NCBI GenBank assembly: GCA_034336665.1
Contig: JAPFBE010000002.1
Span: forward strand, 74,651,405-74,715,404
DNA: 64,000 bases
Direction of reading: 5' to 3'
Source of the DNA: Luscinia megarhynchos
Taxonomy: Eukaryota; Chordata; Aves; Passeriformes; Turdidae
In this document: positions 1 through 13,523 of the stretch, in pieces
Numbering within the stretch: the stretch's first letter is position 1
Layout: the number at the start of each line of letters is the position of its first letter
Translations under genes and position numbers: made by a program
Notes under the pieces: generated by a model
Databases searched by the model: none
What the model was told of the DNA's origin: nothing
What the model saw: only the letters and a program-made list of their open reading frames with translations

Positions 1-3000
1 CATATAGAAAAGATTTAGGACCACATAATTAGAGCTGAAGCTATAAGGACAGGAAGAAAACTAATCATCACAGCAGAATCAGCTCAAACTAATGTGAAAC
101 CCAGACTGTGCAGGCTTGGGAAATCAGAGTGGGTAAGGAAGGTTACACTGAAAGCTCAGGACAGAACTTACACCCCAGTTGTTTGCATTTATTTTAATAC
201 ATCCAAGTTGATGCCATGAATGAGTGCCTGTACACTGTCTCCTGGACACAGGATCTGACCTGCAAGTGATGCAAAGGTGCATACCTGTGTTGCCTTCAGT
301 AAATGCATATTACATAAGGGTAGCAGCAGCCTTTCTCTGTGAGATTAGCACAAGGACTACTGACTTGGTAGATTGAAATGTGGAGTGAACCAAACAATGA
401 AAAAGAGTAGGCTAGGACTGACCCAAAAAATCCCAAGCATTAATTAAATGACTAAAAGAAAAGGTTTACTAAAAACCAGCAGGAAAGCTTTCTGGCTAAA
501 GCATCTGTGATTCTGGATTATGATATGAAAGGAAGTGTTTATAACTTCAGTATCCTAAATTTACTATAGTTTTAATTAGAGGAATTGTTTGCTGTTTTAG
601 GATTAAATCAGAATTTTAAAACTTTGAAGACCTGGGACACCGAAACTTTTCTTTGTTTTCTTTAATATTTGGGAAACAAATTTGCTGATGCCTGACCTAT
701 ATTTGAGCCTGACAATGTATAATATAGACATGGCTGTTTTATGTGTTTCTAAAAATAGTAATAGCGAAATACAAACAACTAAACTCTAGTTTTTTGCTGC
801 TTTGAAAATGCACCAATGTTTGATGTGTTCAGCAGCCTCTGTATTATTTCAGGCAGTTTATCAAGCAGTCCTTCACTGCTTGTACAATTTACAGCCAACA
901 GCCAATACAGGTGAAATCTTAAAAATGAGCAGAACTCTCTCATGTTCACTGGTCATGGCCAAACTGTTGGCATGGGACTGATTGTGTCCTTTTCTACATT
1001 AGATAACACATCAAATTGATTTTATTTCAGACCATAAAAAAAATAAAAAGTCTCAGTGATTCTGTTGCCAAAGAAAACCAGGATTAGTGAGGATGCTGAC
1101 AAACTCAGGACAGTTCTTCTGAAGCAGCACTCTCCCAGGTTTGTGGAACCTAGAGCTTCTTCAAGATATAAAACTCTGTTCCAAAACAAAATATGTTCAG
1201 AGTTGCATGTAGCAAGGGCTAAATGATGTGAGGAAAGAGGGTACCAAGCAGAGAAGAAATATATTGAGTCAGCTGTTGGCAGCTACCTGGTAAGGGGCAG
1301 GAGGAGAGTTGGGAGGGGGAAAGGGAAGAGGGAAAGGGATTGGGCAGGATCACAAGAAACTGGGAAGGTCAGATGTCTGCTCACTGATAGCAGAAAAATT
1401 TTTGCAAGGCTTGATTCTAAAAACTGACACCATGATTTTAGACCTAATATTCTCATGTCATTTTTCATTTTAATCAGGAACATATATTTCACATAACAGA
1501 TTGCATTTCAAAAAAACTCTCAAGGGAATATAGAACTGATGAGAATTCATTATTTAGCAGACTGACAAGCAGCAAGTTATTTTTAAAATGACTAGCATAA
1601 GGACAGGTGAATGAATCTCATATAAACTAATCTATATGAATGATTTAAAATGAGATCAGATTAAATGTTAATCATCCACTGTGCTATTGAAACACTTCAT
1701 AGTTACTGGTTTTATTCACTAATAAATAGGTACAGTGAATTGAAAAGAAACATTTCACATTTTTCCATTAGAAACATATATCTAGATGACCCTACCTTTC
1801 CTATCCTTACTGTTTAGATTTTGAAATGAGGGATCCCCTAAAAAAAGGTTACCATAAATTAAAGAATAAAACAAAAGAAGAATGCTTCTGTAATAAGATA
1901 TGAAGACACTAGTGAAATTAATAGACTGGACCTTGGGGTTGTTTTTCCTTAATTATCTTACTAAATGGCAGAGTGGAATTGTTTTTCACAACTCTGAAAG
2001 CATTACTCTCCGTTCTACAGCAAGGAAAACTTTTCTATGCTTTACAGGGATGTACTAGTCAAAGAAGACCTATAGCAGCACAACTTTGCAAGTATGACTT
2101 TTTAGGTTATGGTAGTGTGAGAGCAAAAGCAGTGTGCATGCATAGATATGAATGCATTCATACATATACGTCTGCATGTATAAGAAAAGCTACACGCAGA
2201 CATTTTGAAAGATGTCAATAAAATACTCTTATACCAGTCTTCAAAAAAACAATGCCATAGAAATTTGTCACATTTAGCTTCAGTCCCACATTCTTTCTTT
2301 TTATCTGTTATGGAGAACTGCTTTCATAGATCAATTATAATAGAGAAGTTGAAGTTTTAGATGCTGAAGATTTCTCAGCATTAGATGTTCTATGGTCAAA
2401 TGTTCCAGAACTGTGTTGTCACACTAATTGGATGTCACAAGTAAAGGAAACTTCAAAAACTTCAGCATCTGACTAGCTAAGAGCTGGCATTTAACAAACC
2501 TGGCTTAGTTTTTAGAGTTCTCAGTATGAAAGGCGTGAGGAATGGCAATTTACATCTCTCAGTCCTACTGGTCCTGTAATTTACCACTCACTGTATTTCT
2601 TTTACACAGTTTCTGACATTCCTTCTGTCCAAGAGAACTGTAAACATAACTTTTAAAGATTAGCTGCTAGGGCAATTTCCTGCTGCAAAAGGTGGATCCT
2701 AAAATAATTTTCACAGCAGTGGGATCCTGATTGTTCTCTATGAATTATTCACTGTTCAAACAGCATGTGGGCAGATACCCTGTTTATTCTTTGGTCTCAG
2801 TCTTTCCAGCTATTATCATTAATCACTGTTTCTGCTTCTTGCATAATATGCTTTCATATTGTTATTTCTTATATTATACTCTTTCATCATTTTTAAAGAG
2901 AAGAAAAGTGAAAATAACTATGTAAAACTTCAGTCTTTTGAGGTTTTTTAAATTCTTCCCTACTATATTTTATGAGAGTTTTTACCTCTTCTCAATGCTC

Positions 3001-3289
3001 TTTTTCTTCCAAGTATGCACAGACATTGTTTTCTTACTTCCTTTGCTTTCATTAGCTGGCATACACTAATCCTCCTTTATTGCATGTGTTATTTTATGTG
3101 TATGCACATCTTGGTAACTACCTTTTACTTACTTCTTTCAATCTCCCTTCTCTTCCATTTTCTGTAAAATTTCATTCTGCAGACCAATTATTTTGCTCAA
3201 ATTTCTTCAAGTCCTGTGTTGTAGTTTTTTTTTTTTTTTAAATCTTATATTTCAGTGATGAGGAAAAGCTTGGCTTTATCTTTGATTTA
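1..3289. other. AT-rich non-coding DNA, nothing recognised
   Basis: Open frames here are short (82 codons or fewer), lack recognisable domains and start at random positions. A T-run near 3225-3239 is the only simple repeat noticed. No RNA gene or repeat family was recognised by eye; old diverged repeats could be missed. Confidence 0.6.
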
Positions 3290-3640
3290 CAAATCATTTG
3301 GCAAATAGCTCCCACAGCACTTGGGTGCATCCCATGAAGGCTCCCATCCCATCAAGTATGACAAGTTTGCTTAAATATTATTTGAACTGATTCTCTTGCA
3401 ACAGTATGTCTTCCTTGTTCCAGATTTTTCTCCCTGGACTCTGCCTCTATGGAACCCTTCTGAAGGCTGGTTTTACTAGTAAAGAGAGAAGTAATGAAGG
3501 CTTTCAGTCAGTCTCAATGTCCTCTGTCAGCAGAGCTCCTGCACCATTCACTCACAGAAACACATTTGCCTTAATCTTCCTTTTGCCACTGATATACTCA
3601 CATGCTGATATTTCAGCACTCCAAGCTGGGATGCAAGGCA
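3290..3640 (-). mobile_element. CR1 LINE remnant, ORF2 segment between endonuclease and reverse transcriptase
   Basis: Read on the minus strand, this stretch follows the linker of avian CR1 ORF2. A piece resembling the conserved Lys-Arg-Lys-containing segment comes first, then an Ala/Phe-rich piece ending at a Thr-Ser/Lys boundary, then a Leu-Gln-Glu-Asn-Gln-Phe piece and a Gly-Met-His-Pro-like block near 3300-3345 on the plus strand. It is interrupted by stops and small indels, so it is an old fossil with no coding capacity. The assignment rests on remembered CR1 sequence; a repeat-library search would settle the family and borders. It is independent of the CR1 3' end further downstream on the same strand, although both could derive from one fragmented insertion. 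Confidence 0.6.
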
Positions 3641-5820
3641 TCCCACCATGTCTCTGTGATCCCAGGAAGATCTTACCTCCAGAAATGCCCACAGATCTCT
3701 AGTTCTTCGTGTTTATTTCCCACACTGTGTGCATTTGTGTGGAAGGATGGCTGAGGATGAAATTAGAGGAAACTGAGAAGTTATATTCACATCCTATCAG
3801 AGTTGTAACAGAATAGAAATTACATATTGAAATCTCTGCAGGCAGGGGAACTCCATGGTAGTTTGCAGCCAATAGCACCAGCCATCTAAGGGACATAAGA
3901 TGTCCTGCTGCTGAGCTGAAATTGCCCTTCTCAGATGAACTTGGCTCATTATAGCCTAATTGTAATATTTAATCACATGTGCATCCCAAAGTTACCTGCC
4001 TCCAAGGTACAACCACCCCTCACTGGGCATGCACTTTATATTTTATTGACTATCTTTAAGAGTGAAGACAGATACTTACACCAATCAGTTACAAAGGTAT
4101 GACAAGAATCACTCAAGCTCCATCTCAACATATACAAATAAAAGTATGCTTAGACTGATGAAAAGTTAGAGAAGACTCCATCATAACTGCAGGGATCAGT
4201 CAATGAACTGAACCTGTCTTGTCTCCCATAGACATGTCTGTTGGATAAGAACCTTACTCTGTGCATGCTAAATACTTTTGCTGGGTATTAGACCTTGTAT
4301 TGCTCTGAATACATTTTTACAGTCAGATACTATCACTGGCAATCCTTGAAGCTTAACCTATCATAATTTTATGTTAATAAGAAGTGCTATTTTGTAAACT
4401 GTTAGCGTGAGTACTTCAGGGGTTCTGGAAGTTGCCATCAGAGGGGAATGCACTCAAAGTGGAAGATCTGTTAAGGGATCATAAAGTGGGAATACCTGCT
4501 GAGGGGTCACCCTTATTCTGTTGGTGTGTTTCCCTGAACAAGTCAGTGGAGCTGCCCTCTGATCCAGAGACTGTTCAATGAAGGGTCCCCATAATGGGAT
4601 GCAGACAGACTGGTTGAGCATGAGAGTTTTGGCTTCCCTAAGGTTGTGATAGACAAATCAAACACTAAAGGTCGAAGAAACCTCCCCAGTCACCCTAAGA
4701 GGGGAGAAAATCTCCCGTTTTGCTGTGACAGCTTGTGTGCAGGCACTTCAGAGAGAACCCCAGCATTCTTGTTTCCCTGAAGTTGTCTGGATTCTTTTTC
4801 CATGCTGTGCCTACTGGCACTTTCTTTCTAACACACCCGTGCTTTAGGTGAGTCTGCTTAAGCCCTGTTCTTTTGAATTTGTGTTCTTTTTTGTTCATAT
4901 CCCTCTCCTCATGAATCCTGCCTACCACTTCCTCACAGGACTGCTGGTAGCAGTCTGCCTCCCCTGCCACTCCTATAACTGTAAAGGGCTTGTGTGATAT
5001 TACAAATGCTAGGACAGCTTTGGTAATTCTCTGTAGGAAGATGTTTGGATGCAAGATGAGCCAGATTACAACTACTGGAACCTGTAAGATACACACCTCA
5101 TAACCAGGGTTCTTAGAAGCTTTAGGTTCCCCTTCATCTCAGTAACCTTTCTCTGGCTGGTCATGCCAGGTGTTTTACTGGTAATTTTCCAGAGTCTGAT
5201 CTATCATTCACTTGAAATTTATATAAGTTTTGTTATGAAATGCAGTAAACATATGATTGATCCCCGAATACCTTACTTATTCTTGTTCCTAGGCAAGCAT
5301 TTGCATAGAAATTGATGACAATAGAGAAAGCATTCTGACACTTAAATAAAAAATTCCTCATTTTGTTTTATGTGCTACTTTTATGTCTACAAGCAAAAGC
5401 ACTTTACCTTATTATGTGCAAATATTCACATTTCAGCTTCAGTTGTCATGCTCATACACCCTTTTTTTTTTTTTTTTTTAATTCTGTGTTTATTTTCAGT
5501 TTGCTACAAAAAAGAAGACTTCATTAGATAGCAATTGCCAGACAGACAGTTCTCTCCAAATCACAGAGCAATAGGTCATTGTCACTTGTCCAAACTCAAT
5601 AAAGTCATAATCTACTCCATTTCATATTCCATTTTAACTATAGGAAACATGAAATAGACAAATTGATTTATTGAGGAAATAAAAGCATATATTTTTTTAA
5701 TACTCTATTTACAGTTAGTTCCTAGTTTAATTTTGAGTTCAGGTTGATCAGAAAAATTATTTCATAGAGGATCCTGACTCAGTTTTCTCTTCGAAGCTTG
5801 TTTTAAACACAGGTCACACT
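3641..5820. other. Non-coding DNA with a less AT-rich patch and one 133-codon open frame
   Basis: The patch at about 4400-5130 has higher GC than its surroundings. It contains a 133-codon open frame on the minus strand (4695-5096) with no domain I recognise. The patch may be a decayed retroelement, but I could not assign it. A pure T-run of about 18 lies near 5462-5479. The rest is unremarkable AT-rich sequence. Confidence 0.5.
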
Positions 5821-6195
5821 TAGAATCATAGTTGGAAAGCACATTAGAGATCATCTAGTTCCAAACCTCTGCCACCTTCCACTAGAGCTCAAAGCCCCAT
5901 CCAATATGACCTTGAACACTTCCAGAGATGAGACACCCACATCTTTTCTGGCCAACCTGTTCCAGTTTCTCACAACCTTCTGAATAAAGGTGGTGGGAGA
6001 GAATATCATCCTTATACTTAAGCCTACCCTATTTCAGTTTGAAACCATTCTTCCTTGTTTTATCACTACATGTCCATCTAAAAATTCCCTCTCCAATTTT
6101 CTTTTAGGTCCCTTTAAGTACTGAAATGCTCCCCAGAGCCTTCTCCTTTCCAGGCTGACCCTCCCCAACTCTCTCAGCTTGTCTTAATAAGAGAC
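5821..6195 (-). mobile_element. CR1 LINE, 3' end fragment
   Basis: The plus strand opens with AGAATCATAG, the reverse complement of the CR1 3' terminus. It then follows the typical avian CR1 tail: a 'CCACTAGAGCTCAAAGCCCC' block, an 'AACACTTCCAGAGATGAG' block, 'CAACCTGTTCCAG', and a closing segment ending in 'CAACTCTCTCAGCTTGTCTT'. It is a 5'-truncated copy of about 375 bp, as is usual for CR1, with scattered substitutions indicating age. It has no coding capacity. Confidence 0.9.
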
Positions 6196-9100
6196 ATATA
6201 ATAGGCTTTACATTATTCTTATGCAGACTACAAGAAACTCCTATAAGAAACACATTTATATTCCTGCTATAAACCAGCTGCAAAGGATAGAATTTTAATC
6301 TCTTTGCCAGTGGAGGCTGCTTTTCCAAATAAAAAAATTCAAATGTGACAAAATAGACCTGCCTTGGTTCTCTTAAGGAATTTAGGATTTCACCGTGCAT
6401 GGAAATTAAATCAAACAGAATGTTCTTGGAAATTAAGTTAAACCTCTCTGTATACCTTCCTCTGCTAAAAATAGAAAATAATTAAGATACAGTATTCTTA
6501 TATAACTATTTCAAACTGAAAGCACTCATGGTTGGAAGCGATAGTGCTAACCTAACTACCTTACACACTGTATCATCATCATTCCTTCTTCTGCTTCATT
6601 AATGTCTCATATCATCTCTACACAGACTAGCCCCAAGCTGGCCAGTCTTCTGTTTGTATGAAGAAAAAACAGCAAATATGCTATAAAGCCTATTATGTTT
6701 AATTCAGTGCTATGGCAAATTTGTCTACAGAAAAAGAAATCATTAGTAGAATGATTTTTCAGATGTATTTTAGGACATCACTTGCAGAACTTTGACAAAT
6801 GGAAGTTAATTTGATATAATGTTAGCACACCAGAGGGACAAAATACCATTTAGTAAGTCAAGAAAGAAGTAGCTTTTTCTGTACATCAATTTAGCTTTTT
6901 GCAGCTTAATAATCTTTATGGGCTGTTGAAAGTCAGTTCTTTAAATGCACAAAGGTTTTCAAATATTTCTTGTGGGCAGACCTAATAAAAATATCTTCAT
7001 ACTATTTTTCAATATATTTATTTCCCCTGTAAATTTAATATAAATAGAAGATATTTAAAGTGCCTGTTCAAGAATCACACTAAAACTTACATGAGTTTTT
7101 GTATCAGAAACCACAGGAATAATTTAGAAGATCTAAAATTAAAAAATTGAGTGTTTTATTAAAGATGTAAATTCAACAAAAAAAAATTATTGTTGCTAGA
7201 AATATACATGCTATCTATTCTGAAAAAAAATACTGAATAGTGTTAGAATATATATAACTTAGTATTAAGGAACTGATACACTCTTACAGAATTTCATAGA
7301 TTTATCGAACCTTTCTAATGTCCATAAATTACAAACTTCAAACAGAGACTGATTGGAATATAGAAATAGAAATGTAATAATTATTAAAATGAATAACAAT
7401 AATAAAATTTTCTGTCATTCTATGTTAAATTTTTAAATTTTTTTTGTAATTATACAGGAAATGTTAATTAGCTAATTTATGTTTCCACACTGCTAGAATA
7501 AGTTGAATATTGGTGTCATTTTAGATACTTTTTATTATGCCAAATCCAGCCTTTAAAGACATCTTTTACCACATTTTTTAGCCTGTATTTCAAAGCAAGT
7601 AAAAGAACACCATTCCTAAACCCCAATACCTACAGTGCATTCTGTGGGATGTATAAATTTTGCAGTACTGCATGTTCTCCTACATCTTTAACTAAATCTC
7701 TACTCTGGAAGGGCAACTAAAACTGTACTTGTAGAAGACAAGTACTGTGAATAACTCACCTTTTTCTAAGTAATCTGTGTATTTGTCCACACACAGCAAT
7801 CTCTTTCTCAATAACCATAACTTTATTTTATCCATGTTCCAATCTAGACCATCCAATTTTAGTATTCTTAAAAAGAGACAATTAAATTTTTGTGTAACAA
7901 TTTTTTTTTTACATTCCAAAATTCTAAAGAATGAGCAGTATCACAACTGCAGTTTGAATGTTTCACAAAATTTTGTTCATCTTGATAGCATATTTTTTCA
8001 TTTCCTTTTACAGTCCAAATTTTCAGTGAAGTTGCATGTGAAGTCTTGAACGTTGATTTGGCCGTTTTCACCATGGCCTCTTCTTCATTGTTTGCTAGTT
8101 TCAGGTTGTCTACAGGCATGAGAAAAACCACTGAAGTCATCCCATGCCCATTGCCAGATCAGCCCCAAAATTGGACTGCAAATTCTACAATCTCTGTTTC
8201 TTGAAACTGCAAATTTTGGTGATTAAAAGCCTTAGTGTTTATATAATAAAACTCTTTTTTATCAGATTTCAAAATTACTGCATTAAATAACTTATTTTGA
8301 AGAAAACTAAGGAAAATTAATGACCCAATTTGCTTTTGTCTTTTCTATTTTTCTTTGTTTTTAAAGAACAACAATTTTTGCAATTTTGTGGTTATTTCTT
8401 CTTTCCATCTTAGTTAATTGTAGATACCACTATTTTCTCTAGGATAATAAAGTTATATTTCTTAGTGAAATTTGTCTTTATATTTATAAATTTTCTCTTT
8501 CCCTTATTTTTTTCCCCCTTACTGATATCCCACTAACTTCAGTTACCTTGTTTCCCTTATTACAATAATGGTTGGGGTTTTTTTCCAGTTGGAATTTCTA
8601 ATTCCAGAACCTTGAATACAATTAAGATATTCTTCCACTTATGTCAGCCAAAATGTTTTTGAAAGCTTAGTTGTCCTGATTTACGCCACTGTCATCTCCA
8701 TTAGCTTTCTTCTTTTCTATGTTATTATCATAACACTCTGCAAATGCAGAACATAAAGAGTCTCACCACCAAAGAGTTGATAGTCTAAAATAGTTCAGGT
8801 GGTAGATAACTACCTGAGGCCACTGTGAACTCAATCTCAAACACAAGCACAGCTATTAAATGTCAAGAAGACAATATAGCAAAAGGTAAGATGGTATTAG
8901 CCAGAGACATCCAGAAGGGGACCATCTAAGTGCTGATGAAGCATGATGAAACTCAGACCTTGAAACCTTGTTAGAGAACACAGATGGACATCACCATTGG
9001 ACAACTTTATGGAGATGATAACTCTGATATTCATTAGGACATACCACCTATTCAGTGAATGTCTTTTAAAGTTAAGTAGCCTATGTTTGGTCCCATAAAG

Positions 9101-12100
9101 AAAAAATGTCACTTGAAGCAAAAGAATTAGAAAAATACAGAAATTTGATGATTAAGAAAGGGGTTTTATGGGACATTACAAAAATCTGGAAATTAGTTTC
9201 ATGGAAAGTCAACAACATTGTTTTTCACACAACACGCCATAAATTTTTTAATCTTTTTCTAAAAACGAATTCCCATTAATGCCTGTATCTTCCTTTGAGA
9301 TTAGTCAGAATAATACAGATATATTCTTCAGTCATCAATTTTTACAGGGTTTAGTAAAATGGGGTTTTGGGTTTTAGTTACTACCATAATTAATAAAACA
9401 AAGCTAGAAATAAATTACATGTTGTGTGATTTTTATCTTTATTACAGCAGTTATATGCCATGATGGGCTCCTGGAGTAGTTCATCTATGCATTCTTTTTT
9501 ACACAAAGTTTATAGCAAAGCTGCAGTTCAAGCCTGAGTCACACAGGATGTTGTTTCCTGATAAAACAGTTCCACAATCCAGCTAGAATTAACCATAACA
9601 TCTTTTTTTCTGAAGCTTTATTTACTGATCAAAAGGTCCTCCAATTCTGCAGGGTAATCATTTATCTAGATGACCTCTATTAACTTCCTTTAGAAAAATC
9701 TGGATGAAGAGGATAAAAGCAGTCATCAGATTTATAATAGCTGAAAGCTCTTTTGTTTGCAAAGGACTGTAAATGTAAGAAATATCTTTTCATAAAAAAT
9801 CTCAGAAATAAATATGATGTTGCATTTACTAAAGAAGACATCCAGACTTGTGAAAGTACTAATTTCAGTGAAAATTACCCTTGATATAAATATATGTTCC
9901 TTTTCCTTTAAAGTTCAAAATTTGCATTTAGTTGCTAGTGACCAAATAACAGATTCATATGGGTCTATTTATTGCTTTATCTATCTTGTTAAAAAAACCA
10001 AAATATAAACATAATAAGAGTCTATTTTACATTAACTGGCTTTTTTCACTTCCAAAGCACTAACCACCTCAGCCACTCTAATCTCAAAAAGGAAAGTTAT
10101 TTATCAAAGCCTATCAAGTTTGTGCTTCGTTACCTTTTTCTGGGTTTCAGCTGGAACTTGCCAGTCATTGTGAGCAGCCTGTTAAATCTTATGCCTGCAG
10201 CAACTTTTAGCCATGATTTTTAATAAAAAGAGGAGAATGAGATATGACTACATTATAAAGGGAACTTAACTCCTGAAATATGGGAGCACAGTATGTGTCA
10301 GTGTGCCCCTTATAAACTGACTCAGTCTGCTTTAGAGAAGTCTTAGCAAAATGGTTCACAACAAAGTGTATTTTGTGTGTGTTTGAGCTCACATGACTTC
10401 ACTCTATATTTTTGTTCATTGTTTTCGCCATGGAGGCAAAATATTTCAGATATGTCAATGCATAATTTTTGTTTCAGCATGTGTGTTTGATGTTAGCTAA
10501 TTATCACTGTGCATCTAGAAACAAGTTGGATAATCCTCAAATTTTACCTAGCCTACTATAAGCATGGAGGCTCTTCTATCCTCCTTTTAATCTTAGTACT
10601 TGCTTCAGCCAAGCTCAGCAAGTTATTATCTGTTATAAAACAAAATTATACTATAAATCAATGATATAAAAGCAAATTATGCTTGGCCAGTCACAGTATG
10701 ATCAGATTCTGTGCCAATTTTGTTTGCAATTTTTTTCATGGGATTTCAAGAAAATGTTTCCTTAGGCTTAGAAGTAAAAATGCAATAGTAGCATATGACA
10801 ACATAATAGGCATGATGTTTTGATTTATTGTAATATAACATGCAGCTTTCATTAAGGCTGGCCAGAGACTTCTTAATTAGATGGACAAATTTTACCTTCC
10901 CTTTGATGAGGATCAAAATATAACTTCTGTTTCCATGGGGGGAAAAAAATAAGAAATGTGGGAAAATTAGAACAGAAAGACCAGGTAAAGAATTGTGAAG
11001 ATCCATGAAGGGTAGAATTGTTTATGGAAAAAGAAAAGAGGTCAACTATCATTTTCCCAGAGGACCTACTTATCCTTTTCTCTTATTCTATCTGAAATTA
11101 GTAAATCCTTTTAAAGTTATAAATTTATAAATTAATAAATCCTTTTAAAAGAAGGAGGGATGATTTTAAATCCTCATCTTGTCTGTGGGGGTCTAGCATT
11201 GTAGATTTCTCACCTACCCACACATCTGACTAAGTATCTTCAGGAGAAGTATTATACTCCCATTAAAAATGTACAGTACATTTATTTCCAAGACAAGAAA
11301 AAGTACTGGGGTCAGCATGAGCTGTTGTATCTTAGGGCAAACTAAATTTTCCAAGTAAGTGATTATTGTGGATTTGGGCTTATTCTTATCTCCAGTTTGC
11401 AGCTCCTTCATTTACCTGTCTCTTAATTGCCTCTGACATGGCATGGTGACAACTAACCCAGTATCTCTGGCATGTAAGGGCTCTCCAAACTGCTACTTTC
11501 CCTCTAAAACTGGCACTCTCCTCTTTAATTAGGGGAAACATTGAACTGGTATTCTGTAGTGCTATATGAAGTTCAACCTTAGATTTTGACTTAGGGAATA
11601 ATTTGGAAAGTCTGTTTTTAAAAATGAAAATCAATTAAATCAGCCTAGGGGAGTACGTAGAAATTAGATCAAAATATAAATATTATGACTACTTAGAGCT
11701 GCTTAAAGTACAAGTACTTCACAGAATCATATAAAATTTAATTAATGAGACCAGGAGGTATACTGAAATTATATTCTGAGCTTTAGTTTGACTTCTTGTC
11801 TTGTTGCATAACCCAGTTAGTTCAAGTAAAGATGTCTCCTTCATCAAGAAATGCTTAGTAATGCCCATATGGAAAGCACATATCTGTGTGTTCATTCAGC
11901 AGTGCCACTTCTTGTTTTGATAAATCACATGGATTTTACAATCACAATATGAAACTGATGGGTTTGGAATCAGAAGCTTACAAAGCCCTTTAACTATGCC
12001 TCAACTGTTACAGCTGAGCCATAGGAGAAAATCCTACAGCTCCAGGGAGCACATATCTGGTGTCCCCAGACCCACATCATTGCACTTGGAGCAATAGTCT

Positions 12101-13321
12101 TTGGTGTAAGGACTGCACAGCAAGCAGGAGGCTGGAGCTGGCCATGGGAGGTAGTAAGAGTTGACATCAGTTCATCTCTGCCCATTAAAAAATACTTCAG
12201 AGTATTATACTCCTCTTCAGAGAACACAGGCATCTGAGAATGTAGCAAGTTACTTGTCAACTACTTGTTTCCTCTCTTCCAGACTGAGATCTTTTTGTGA
12301 GACACTCAAAGCAGCAGTGAAGAATATCTAGGATTCTTTTTTTTTTTTAGATTCTCCTTGAAAGACAAGACAGGAAGATTATGGGAGATAATAATAATCT
12401 TGCTTGTGGGTGTTTATGTGGGCTGCTTAACTGGTTTACTGTAAAATGTTTAGATAATAAAGTGTAATGAAATCCAATATGGGAATTCATCCAAAAGATT
12501 AAATGGTATATGATGAATCCTGTTTTAATGATAAATGAACAATTTTAATTGTCCATGATGCTTTTATTTTCTGTGTTATCTCTAGTTCCTACCCAGATGG
12601 AAACAGTCAGCCAAATAAATATCATTGCTGTGAAGTATATTTTAGTCCCACTTAGACACACCTGAACACAAATAAATAACGGACCTTTTAACATAAATGT
12701 GTCATTTAGCTTGAACTGAAAAATTGATCTACAAAAGTTGTTTCCATTTGCATGTTTTCGAAAAAAAATTCTAAGCCATGAAACCTAAGGAGTTTTCTTT
12801 TTCTTTTCTTTTTTATTTTTATTTTTTTCCTATGGATCTTCTACTTCTCTAAGTACTGTCATAATTTTGGAAGAGATGAATTTTGGGAGAAATCAATTTT
12901 AGGAGAAATTAATGGGAAAATGTAAGATGGGAAAGTAATGCAATAAAAACCTGGGTACTTCTATAAAATAGTTGCAGATTTCTTGCAATATGATGTAGTA
13001 AATTGTATGCACTTATATTTTCCCTTCAAGTGCGTGGTGGATCCTGGAGAAATGGAAGGTGCTCAAATCTGCTTCAGAGAGAAGGAGTAATCAGGAATTT
13101 CTCTGCTGTATTGATGCCAAAATAAGCAAAAAACATGTCAATTGTTAAATTTATCTTTTTGGGGTTTATTCCTCAAGAATTACATTCAGGGCTTTCCTAA
13201 GAAATTGCTTTTCTGTCTCCCTCCTTTTACTGTGTCAAACCGTTGCAAGAAGCTGGGAAGAACAATGAATGCCTGGAAAAAATGTCATACTGATGATTTT
13301 TAGTTTAGTTATGTGTGGCAC
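6196..13321. other. AT-rich non-coding DNA, nothing recognised
   Basis: A long repeat-poor stretch. Open frames are 90 codons or fewer without recognisable domains. Overlapping frames on opposite strands at 7692-8140 reflect low stop density by chance in AT-rich sequence. A pyrimidine-rich tract lies near 12796-12831. A short direct repeat of 'AATCCTTTTAAA' flanks an AT-only segment near 11103-11151. Confidence 0.55.
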
Positions 13322-13523
13322 TGACGTCATTGAGAGATCTAGCAAAGCTGAGCTGACCTTTGCCTGGGTGAAGACAGCTGTCACATTTCTTGCAGTGTTT
13401 GTGCCTTTCCAAAGCTATTGATGACTCATTCAACCTTTGATACATGCAAGAGCTGCAAATATATGTCATCATGGCTGGCATTAATAGGAAAGACTTTATG
13501 TTGGGTAGACCAATATATAAATA
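13322..13523 (+). promoter_or_regulatory. Candidate cis-regulatory cluster (CRE, AP-1, nuclear-receptor-like site, E-box, TATA-like box)
   Basis: Within about 200 bases I see a perfect palindromic CRE (TGACGTCA, 13322-13329), a nuclear-receptor-type half site (TGACCTTTG, 13354-13362) and an E-box (CAGCTG, 13375-13380). These are followed by a perfect AP-1 site (TGACTCA, 13422-13428), a seven-of-eight octamer match (CTGCAAAT, about 13453-13460) and a TATA-like box (TATATAAATA, about 13514-13523) overlapping a CCAAT pentamer. No open frame or CpG island follows. The motifs are visible; any regulatory role is inference, and short motifs occur by chance. The density and two perfect palindromic bZIP sites justify the entry. 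Confidence 0.25.

Noticed and set aside
7692..8140. Overlapping frames on both strands as an antisense gene pair
   Set aside because: Chance frames of 75-90 codons in AT-rich DNA with low-complexity peptides.
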